From assembly GCF_954871325.1 (NCBI RefSeq), contig NC_088775.1, positions 43,687,561 through 43,751,560 of the forward strand: DNA of 64,000 nucleotides, in the 5' to 3' direction. Origin of the DNA: Gordionus sp. m RMFG-2023 (Eukaryota > Nematomorpha > Gordioida > Chordodea > Parachordodidae). The translations under genes were made by a program, and so were the position numbers. This document shows, in pieces, positions 55,850 to 64,000 of this stretch. Numbering within the stretch: position 1 is the stretch's first letter; every line of letters begins with the position of its first letter. The notes beneath the pieces were generated by a model that was not told where the DNA came from, searched no databases, and saw nothing but the letters and a program-made list of their open reading frames with translations.

Positions 55850-57140
55850 AATGACTGCACAAGTTTTACATCTATAATTAAAAGCCTTATCACACTGTGA
55901 CAGTCACACTTTCACAATTTATAATATATATATTTAAAAAATTGTTAATTTTTATAAGTGACTTGTGGCCCAATCGGCAAGAGCGTCGCTTAAAAATCTA
56001 ATGGACAATCCCAGCAAAATTTTATTTGCTCAATCTGACAAAATATTTTTTACTTTCTTAATCTGGCAAAATTAATCAAATAGATACGATTCAAAGTTTG
56101 TAGCTACTTTAAAATTCAAACAATTAAATAGATATTCTTATTATTTTTAAATTTTTAATATTCTTTTAAAAAATATTCGTCCAATAAAAATCACCATAGA
56201 ATCATAATTTATCAAGCATTCATTCATCTTCCATTTCCATAAAACCATTACCATCTTATACATCATCATATATATACTAGAACTAACTGAAATATCTATA
56301 ATATATATTATAAATTGTGACTGATATTTTTTAATGTTATGATTTTTTTCTGAAAAACCATTTCATAGGCGTGAATTTTGAAAAGTGTCTATGGCCTAAT
56401 CGGTAAGAGCGTTGATTACAAATCTGATGGACTTAGGTTCGAATCTCAGCAATGATTATCTTTTTTCTTAATCCAACTTGGTGGTTCCGTCCTTTGGAGA
56501 TGTTAACTAAATTCCCATTGGACCTTAAAATGTTGTCATTTGCAGACCTCTGGTGGTAAATGCATGGGAAAATATAATGGCAGACGCATATCATTTATAA
56601 ATGGATTCTTTGGTAGAGGTAAAATCCATTAAGATCTGCTGTTTCCGATGTCATCCTGATTAGAAGTCTGCAATGGGCAAGTTTTGGTGCACCTGCCTGC
56701 TCATTTATTTAAAAATTTTGTTTAACTTGCCTGTCCAATGTATAAAAATTATTTATATTGGTTGATTTGGCTCTTTATGTATTATTTTAATGTTTTTTTA
56801 CTTAAACTTATAAATTATGTAATAAAAAAATAACATCTATAATCAATGATATTAATATATATAAAAGCCGTAGGCACAATGTCACTGTTACAATTTATAA
56901 TATATTTTAAAAATTCACGATTTTTTTAAAGCGTCTTTGGCCTAATCGGCAAGAGCGTCGCTCACAAATGTGAAGGTCATGGGGTTCGAATCCCAGTAAA
57001 GATTTTTTTTTTACCTAATCTGGCAAAATTAATTAAATAGAAGATAAAATAATTAAGTATGACATATTCATATACGATTCGAAGTTTGTTGTTAATTAAA
57101 ATCAAACTATTAAATAGGTATGTTGTAATTATTCAATTTT
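55850..57140 (+). repeat. Three tRNA-like SINE-related units, two in a larger duplication
   Basis: tRNA-like heads occur near 55972-56025, 56386-56455 and 56933-57003. Each has an A box of type TGGCCTAATCGGCAAGAGC, and the second and third have a B box (GGTTCGAATC). The third can pair GTCTTTG with TAAAGAT as an acceptor stem, but its anticodon arm does not fold as a proper 5-bp stem and 7-base loop. The first and third also share flanking sequence on both sides (ATAAAAGCC... before, AATCTGGCAAAATTAAT... after), so they are copies of a longer unit. The second has a ~260-bp body to 56715 like a SINE. Confidence 0.65.
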
Positions 57141-57246
57141 TCCTAATTTTATATATTGTTATGTAATTATTTTTTTGAATATTATAATTTTTTTATATTT
57201 GAATATTAGAATTAGTTATTATTATATTATAATTTTAGTTGGGCAT
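57020..57246. other. AT-rich spacer before the Gypsy element
   Basis: Nothing recognised. Confidence 0.5.
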
Positions 57247-58539
57247 TGTTAGTTCGCCATTCAAATTTGCAATTTGAATATTAAAAAGATATATATATAG
57301 GAAACAAAACCATTAAAAAAAATTCATTATTATTCAACCAACAATTATTTCAATTATTCACGGATTATTATTTTTCAATTTCAAAATAAAGGTTTGATGT
57401 TATAAATATTTAATCTTTAATCTTCCTTTTTTTTATAATAATCAACGTCAAAATCCAACACTGGTCCGAAGAGTAAACATACTCAGGGACCGCAGATATT
57501 CAGTCTAATAAATAGACTATACAATTAAATTTAGAAGAAATAAATTGTGATTAGAAGTCAATTTTTTTTATATATCAGCGTATTTATGGTAAAGAAAAAA
57601 TATATATATATATTTTATTTTATTTTCTTTTATTTTTAATGCCGTTTTATGCTTTTATTTTAATCATAATATTAATTACATTGTTGTATAATTTTGGCCG
57701 CAGCATTAAGTTATTTGTGATTAAAATTATTTTGAATTCTTTGTAATGTATCTAAGTCAAATTATTTTAAGGAATTTATTGTTGGAAAATATAATGGTAA
57801 TAAATAATATTTTCGGTAATAGTTTTAGCATTTTTATTAGGTTTAATTTTAGGTAGAAATACATCGTACATCAAAATAGAATATAAGGAATTAGATAAAA
57901 AATATATTAAATGAGGAAAATAAGGAGAGAAACATAAACATTGCTAGAAGTACAGAGAATTTCAGACGAATTAGTTTCTATAGCTGTGGTCAGCCAGGCC
58001 ATATGTCGCGTGATTGTTATTTAACAAAGGATTTGAAATGCGCGGGATGTGGCAAGAATGGCCATTTAGCTATAAGATGTAGATTAAACAATATGATTGT
58101 GAGATGTAGGGGAGACTGGGGTTAGGTAAACCGTGGAGCTTGGCAAACCATTTAATATTATTTTAAAATTATAAACACTAGAAGGTTAAAATTTTATCCT
58201 AATAAAGATTTTATTAGTTTACATCTATAGACAAAAAATCTTTTGAAATGATTAATTATTAAAAATTTTATTTAAGAAATAAAATTTTGATGAAATTTTC
58301 TAAAGATTTTTACATGACAGAATTTTAATTTTTATTAAAATATATATTCATTTATATATAAATTAAATTTTATAGCAAAGTTTAAACACTCTTCTATAAT
58401 TTGGGAAAGTTTTATGAATATTTATTATGTCTATATAGTATTTCAATCATGATTAGTAAATTTAGAGCTAGCGGGGCTTGCTAAACCATACATGTCAATC
58501 CATTTCAATAATTTTTTTTAGCAATTATTACATTATTCG

Positions 58540-59860
58540 ATATGGTGCGAAAATATAAATCCAAAAAAATTAATATAGGAGAATCATTTAATATTGATAA
58601 TTATTTAGAAGTATATAAAAATTTAATGAATTAATATTATAATTGTAATTAGGCTATTAGGGTATATGAAAATTGTAAATCAACAAGGAAGACTAGCCAA
58701 CTTACAGGTAAATTTATCTACATTATCTGTCTTATTTTTAAGATATAATCACAATAATTTTATGTAATTTTTAAACAATATAATCAATTTTTAGCAATAT
58801 TTAATAATAGAAATTATGTAAATATTTTTATTAAATGTAATTTATAAATGATCTTATATTTTAGATTGATTACAATTTAGATGAAATATAGTATTATTGT
58901 ATTAATTTTATGTATAAACAATAAAATCAATTTTTAGCAATATTAGAAATTATGTAAATATTTTTATTAAATGTAATTTATAAATGATCTTATATTTTAG
59001 ATTGATTACAATTTAGATAAAGTATAGTATTATTGTATTAATTTTATGTAATTCTTAAACATTATAATCAAATTTTAGCAATATTTAATAATAGAGAATA
59101 TGCTAATAAAATCTAAATGGTAATGGTAAAGAGATTATCATTTTTAAATTTTATGTTCATAAATGTTAAACTTATAATTAAATAATTATATATTTTACTT
59201 GACATTTTTATTTTAGGTATTCCTAGATCAAACTTTATGAGATATTATAAGAGATATCAAGAAAGTGGCATACTTACTAGTGTAGGACAAAATAATAAAA
59301 AGAGGATATTCACAGAAGAAGAAGAGGAGATATAACTAAATATCTGATTCAATCTAGCCAAATTTTTTATGGCCTTTCAATTAAAAAGGTATAGTTTATT
59401 CTTCATTATTTTATATTGTTTTTTAGATAAAAATATTAGCCTACCAAATGGCAGTAAATATGAAGAAAAAATTTCCTAAATCTTGGAAGGACAATTCAAT
59501 GGCTGGCCATGACTGGTATTTAGGATTTATGTCAAGAAATCCTACTCTCTCCTTAAGATCCCCTGAAGCTACAAGTATGGCTAGGGCAACTGGATTTAAT
59601 GAAGAAAATGTTCTATACTCTTTTGATTTATATAAAAGTTTATTAAAAGATTTGTTAAGTAAATGTTTACATTTAATATTTAGGAATATTAGATGAACAT
59701 AAATTAGAATGTATGGCAATTTACAACCTGGATGAAACTGGACTTACCACAGTTCAAACCCCATCCAAGATTATTGCACAAAAGGGTCAAAAACAGGTAG
59801 GATCTATTACTTCCGCAGAAAGGGGTACCTTAATAACATTAGCGCTTGCTGTAAATTGAT
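58540..59860 (+). pseudogene. pogo/Tigger (jerky-like) transposase, N-terminal part, spliced
   Basis: The probable start MVRKYKSKKINIGESFNIDN (58542) is followed by AIRVYENCKSTRKTSQLT and a GTAAAT donor. Later exons read IPRSNFMRYYKRYQESGIL (psq-type helix-turn-helix, about 59220), AYQMAVNMKKKFPKSWKDNS with HDWYLGFMSRNPTLSLRSPE (59448-59640, the CENP-B/Tigger second DNA-binding domain) and NLDETGLTTVQTPSKIIAQK with GSITSAERGTLITLALAVN (59720-59857). DET is the first catalytic Asp block. The protein ends there and the remaining DDE core is absent. Stops near 58630 and 59333 also interrupt it. Confidence 0.88.
58791..59085. repeat. ~142-bp tandem duplication inside the pogo element
   Basis: TTAGCAATATT...AAATTATGTAAATATTTTT...TATATTTTAGATTGATTACA recurs at 58791, 58934 and partially at 59075, with spacing 143 and 141 bp. 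It lies in a presumed intron of the transposase. Confidence 0.85.
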
Positions 59861-61134
59861 AAATTTTTTATATGTCCAAAATGTGTATTAAATTAACCAA
59901 AATTAAGTTTCAATTTTTATATATAATTAGCTTAAATTTATATGTATTATGATATTTTTAACAATAAAAGAATAAAATTATAGTATATGTATCATTATTA
60001 ATAAATAAAAATACATTTCAATTTATTATGGCCTAAAAAAACCATTGGTTTAGGAAGCCCCTTGAAGTGGTTTGCCTCACCCCGGGGGCTTGTTGGGCAA
60101 ATTTACGACTTTTACAAAAAATAAAATTTCAAAAAAATGATTATATTCTAGAATTTTTTTATAAGGCACCTTTATAGAGTATAGTTTTAGGTATCCAATC
60201 ATATATTGCTTTTTATATTATCTAAAAAAACCCAGGAGCTATAAACAATTTTGTAAAAATTGGTTCACCTAACCCCAATATTTGTGGCCAGGATGGACAC
60301 ACTCAAGAGAAATCTAACAAATGACTAAGAAAGAAATATTTTAATAGTGAATTTTGTAACAATAATAATTTTTTTAATGTTGATAATTTAGTAGCAAATA
60401 AGAATAAATATTTTAATTTTAATAATAAATTTGGTAATAATAGTTTTTCTAATTTTAGTTCAGGTAAGAATAAGCATTTTAATTTTAATGATAGATTTGA
60501 TAATTATAATAATTTTTTTAATGTTAATAATTGTAGTAAAAATAAGTATTTTAATTTTAATAATGATAATTTGGATAATGTTGATATTGTTAGTGCAAGT
60601 AAGAATAATTATTGTAATATGAACGATAAATTTTGTGATAATAAAAAGTGTTTTAACGTTGATAATTATAATTCAAGCGATATTAATAGAAGTGATATAA
60701 AAATAAAAAGTAGAGATTTTGAAATATATAGAATTAAAAATGTAACTTGTGTAGATGTACGAAAAATGGAATTAGAGAATTTTTTAATGAAGAATAGATG
60801 CCCGAGAGTAAAAATAAATATGGATGAAGCAGAAATTTATTTTTTATTAGATACAGGAGCAGAAATTAGTTTGATAAGTATTAAGGATTTTAGGAGATTT
60901 TGGCCAGAGAAAGAATTTGTCACAAAAAAGATAAGAGCCAAACAATTGGATGGTAGCGTGGTTAAAATTTTAGGGTATTATAGGGTAAGGTTACCAGGAG
61001 TTAATAAAAGTATAAATTTGTGGATAACTACGTTGAAGATTGAACCAATTTTAAGTTGGTGTGATATAAGAATGTTAGGTCCAGTTTATAATTGGTGGAA
61101 TTTTTTCAAAACTATCCCTGTAGGTAATGATGAA

Positions 61135-61463
61135 AATAGTGAAATAATAAGGAGTGATTTTGAGAAAATTAAGTTACCTATTATAAAAGATAAACAAGAA
61201 TTAGTTCTCGATAAACTTAGAAATCGAACAACAGAATTTATTGATAATAGTGAAATAATAAGGAGTGATTTCGAGAAAATTAAGTTACCTAGTATAGATG
61301 ATAAACAAGAAGTTCTCGATAAACTTAGAAATCGAACAACAGAATTTGTTGATAATAGTGAAATAATAAAAAGTGATTTCGATAGATTTAAGTTACCTAT
61401 TATAGAGGATAAACAAGAATTACTTCTCGATAAACTTAGAAATCGAACACCAGAGTTTTTGAT
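61135..61463 (+). repeat. Three in-frame ~110-bp repeats in the Gypsy fossil C polyprotein
   Basis: A 36-37-residue unit, NSEIIRSDFEKIKLP followed by KDKQELVLDKLRNRTTEF, is repeated three times with spacing of 111 and 108 bp, between the protease and reverse transcriptase regions. Spacing is a multiple of three and substitutions are few, so the repeat kept the reading frame as it expanded. Confidence 0.95.
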
Positions 61464-64000
61464 TAAATATAGAGTCAAAGAGAATAAGAGGTCAAAAGAT
61501 AAAAATTCTATTGAGGTACCACCAAATCAACAGACAGAGAAATAAAGCAGCAGAACAGGAAGAGATGGTCGAAAATAAAAACAGCAATGAAATAAGTATC
61601 ATTTTAGATCAACATTTGGAGGTTTTTAAAGAAGAGTTGGGTACATTAAAAAATGTGGAAATAGATATAAAATTAGTAGAGAACTACCAGGCTAAATTTT
61701 GTGCAGTAAGAAGATTGCCATTTTCTTGGATAGAAGAGATTGATACAGAATTAAATAAATGGTTAAAAGAAGGTATAATAAAACGGATAGTACATAGCGA
61801 ATGGGCAACACCGTTAGTGCCAGTAAGAAAACCTGATAGTAGTCTAAGGCTATGCATAGATTATAGGATTTCACTAAATCCTTGGATTATAACGGTAAAG
61901 TATCCTTTACCGAGAATAGAACAACTGTTGGCAAATTTGAAAGGAGCGATTTTCTTCTCGAAGATAGATTTCTCTAATGCGTATTTACAGATTAAAGTTA
62001 ATGAGAATACAAGTAAAATGTTAACGATAACAACACATAGGGGTTTATTTGCGTTTTGTAGGCTATCATTTGGTTTAAAAGTTTCGGCGCCAATTTTTCA
62101 AAGGACTATGACGGCGTTATTTCAGGGAATAAAAGGAGTAATGTATTATTTAGATGATTTTCTGATATCGGGTAAAACAGAAGAAGAGCACAATACTAGA
62201 TTGGTTAAAGTGTTAGATATAATATTGGAAAATGGTTTAAGAGCCAATATGAATAAGAGTGTTTTTGGAGTAAAAGAAATTAAGTATTTAGGACATATTA
62301 TTAAGGGTAATGAAATTACGCCAATTGCAAAGAATATTGATAAGATAATGAATATGAGAGCCCCGATTAATAAAACGGAAGTACAGGCGTTTTTAGGAGC
62401 AACAAATTATTATCATCGTTTTGTTCAAAATTTTGCAGAAATTGCTACTCCGTTCTATATTTATTAAAGAGAAATAAAAAGTTTGAATGGGGAGAAGCAC
62501 AGGAGAAAAGTTTCGAAAGATTGAAAATAAAGATGGTAGAGAAACCTATATTAAATTGTTTTAATGAGAGTTTAGATATTATATTAGCAGTTGATGCGTC
62601 CAATGAAGGTATAGGAGGAGTATTGTTACAGATGATTGATAATATAGAGAAGCCTATTTTTATTATTGTCAAGACAGTTAAATAAGGCAGAAAAAAATTA
62701 TTCAACTATAGAAAAGGAAGCGTTAGCAGTAAAATTTGGTCTAACTAAATGCAGAGAATATTTATTGGGCCAAAAGTTTTTGTTATATACTGATCACAAA
62801 CCGTTGGTAGGACTATTTAGAAAAGATAATAAAGAGTTGATGATTTCGCCCAGGTTACAAAAATGGTTGTTATTGGTAGGTAATTTTGATTTTGAAATTA
62901 GATACAGAGAAGGTAAATTAAATTGTTTACCAGATATTTTATCAAGATTATTCATAAAAGAAACAGAAGAGGAAGAAAGAGAGTCCAAAACCGATAATGT
63001 AGAAATATGTTTAGCAGAAGAGGAAGTGAATAATATTATAAGATCTTTGAAAGTAGATACTAGAGAGAAACCGATAACTTTGGAACTGGTAGATAATATA
63101 TCTAAACAAGATGAAGAATTAATGAGAATTAAAGCATGTTTGAAAGGAGACATAGAATGGAAAAATGAGGACAAAGCATTCAAAACCGTTAAGAATGAAT
63201 TATATATTGAAGACAATTGTCTGATGAGAGGATATCGTGTAGTAATTCCATGGACGTTAAGAAAAGATATTCTAGCAACGATACATATAGGACACCAAGG
63301 TATAGAAAGGATGAAAAATAAAGCACGGGAATATATTTGGTAACCCCAAATGAATAGGGAAATAGAAAGTTTAGCTAGAAGTTGTGATACCTGTAACATG
63401 TGGGCAAATGTACCATCAAAAAATAAAACAGATAAATGGCCAGAAACAGAGGTTCCAGGGAAAAGAATACATGTAGATTTTTTAGAATATGAAAAACAAA
63501 ATATTTTATCATGGTAGATGCTGGGTCGAAATGGATAGATTGTCAACAGGTGTCAGGTTTAACGACAAGAGTAGCCTTGACGAGAATAAAGGATTTTGTA
63601 GGTAAGTTTGGATAAATGGAAACTTTAGTTTCGGATGGAGGACCAGCGTTTAAAGGCAGAGTGTTTGACCAATTTTGTGAAAGTTGGAATATTAAGCATT
63701 TATTATCGCCATCACATTACCCGAGAAGTAATGGACAGGCTGAGAGAATGGTTTTCATTGTAAAAAGCTGGCTTAAGAAAGAAAAATATGGAGAAGGAAA
63801 ATGGTGGTTATTGTTATTAACTTACAATAACACTAAGACAGCCAAAGGGAAGTCATCTGCGGAGATATTTTTAGGTAGAAAAACAAAAATGGAATTAGAT
63901 TTTTTGAAAGAAAAAATAAAACAAAAGGATAATACATATGTGGAGAAATTTAAGGTTGAAAACTTAGTTTGGATTCTTATGTTTGATGGTCCAATTAAAT

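Larger units (their letters stand above)
58109..60278. mobile_element. pogo/Tigger-like DNA transposon inserted in Gypsy fossil C
   Basis: The left end GGGGAGACTGGGGTTAGGT followed by AAACC and the inverse of the right end (TTGGGGTTAGGTGAACC) share TGGGGTTAGGT. TA lies on both sides (58107-58108 and 60279-60280). The insertion falls in the gag zinc-knuckle region. The interior holds a plus-strand pogo-type transposase that stops after the first catalytic block, so this copy is non-autonomous. Confidence 0.88.
57247..64000 (+). mobile_element. Ty3/Gypsy LTR-retrotransposon fossil C, truncated by the window end
   Basis: A candidate 5' LTR of about 214 bp (57247-57460) starts TGTTAG and ends CCAACA, with a TATA-like ATATATATATAG near 57288 and an AATAAA. 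CTGGTCCGAAGAG follows as a possible primer-binding site. Then come a gag with CCHC knuckles (about 57.97-58.1 kb), protease around 60.83-60.9 kb (LLDTGAEISLIS), a three-copy in-frame repeat (61135-61463), reverse transcriptase about 61.6-62.45 kb with YLDDFLIS, RNase H about 62.6-62.95 kb, and integrase with HHCC finger and catalytic core from about 63.2 kb to the window end. It is broken, with roughly half a dozen breaks plus the pogo insertion, but is clearly younger than fossil B. Same lineage as B; K02A2.6-like/Mag grouping is tentative. The 3' LTR is outside the window. Confidence 0.88.

Noticed and set aside
56933-57003. Functional tRNA gene
   Set aside because: The A and B boxes and an acceptor stem with G-T pairs are present, but the anticodon arm gives only a 4-bp stem with a 4-base loop. 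Treated as SINE-related.
60431-60622. 63-codon hydrophobic ORF
   Set aside because: It is a shadow of an Asn/Asp-rich repeat region in another frame of Gypsy fossil C.

Overview
This is AT-rich, eukaryotic, repeat-dominated DNA, most likely from a metazoan and perhaps an arthropod. The grounds are spliced genes with very short AT-rich introns, hAT, Tc1/mariner-pogo, LINE and Ty3/Gypsy elements, and a recognisable animal-type GCLM gene. A hemipteran or related insect is only a guess. There are no bacterial-type operons. The only host gene I can name is GCLM, the glutamate-cysteine ligase regulatory subunit, whose C-terminal half lies in three exons at 45415-46167 (+).

Layout. 1-2330 is an old hAT-like transposase (-) split by a younger hAT element with CCCGA arrays (501-2189). 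2.3-6.3 kb holds tandem repeats and a poly-G repeat array that carries an internally deleted hAT (5059-6229). 6.3-14.2 kb holds two Ty3/Gypsy fossils, the first split by a ZMYM1-like hAT (6875-9223), the second abutted by a short relative of that hAT (13657-14237). 15032-15855 is a Tc1/mariner-type element with long TIRs. 18-20 kb holds two decayed hAT transposases. 20.4-23.6 kb holds a small multi-exon gene split by a hAT (20897-22456), possibly inside a PIF/Harbinger-like element. 23.9-31.0 kb is bounded by a matched inverted repeat and contains two more hATs (25260-27340 and 27665-30062). 31-45 kb is gene-poor, with MITEs, a SINE, a 29-bp minisatellite, FLYWCH/MULE fragments, a large fold-back element with a TA duplication (41625-43174), an unidentified micro-exon gene (34352-34900) and other isolated exon candidates.

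GCLM follows at 45.4-46.2 kb. A three-copy duplicated block lies at 48.5-49.5 kb. A LINE at 49.8-54.8 kb is split by a 3.2-kb hAT (50241-53467), the full-length relative of the 5059-6229 copy. Then come a CCCGG-rich hAT MITE, three tRNA-like repeats, and a younger Ty3/Gypsy fossil that runs off the window end, split by a pogo/Tigger element (58109-60278).

The main theme is nested transposition. Eight hAT insertions have 8-bp target duplications (five exact to the base or fully matching, three with one mismatch), and two TA-type and one pogo insertion are also delimited to the base. Several land in identifiable older elements or exons, so a relative chronology can be read. The most novel material is the set of unidentified genes built from very small exons with consistent splice phases.
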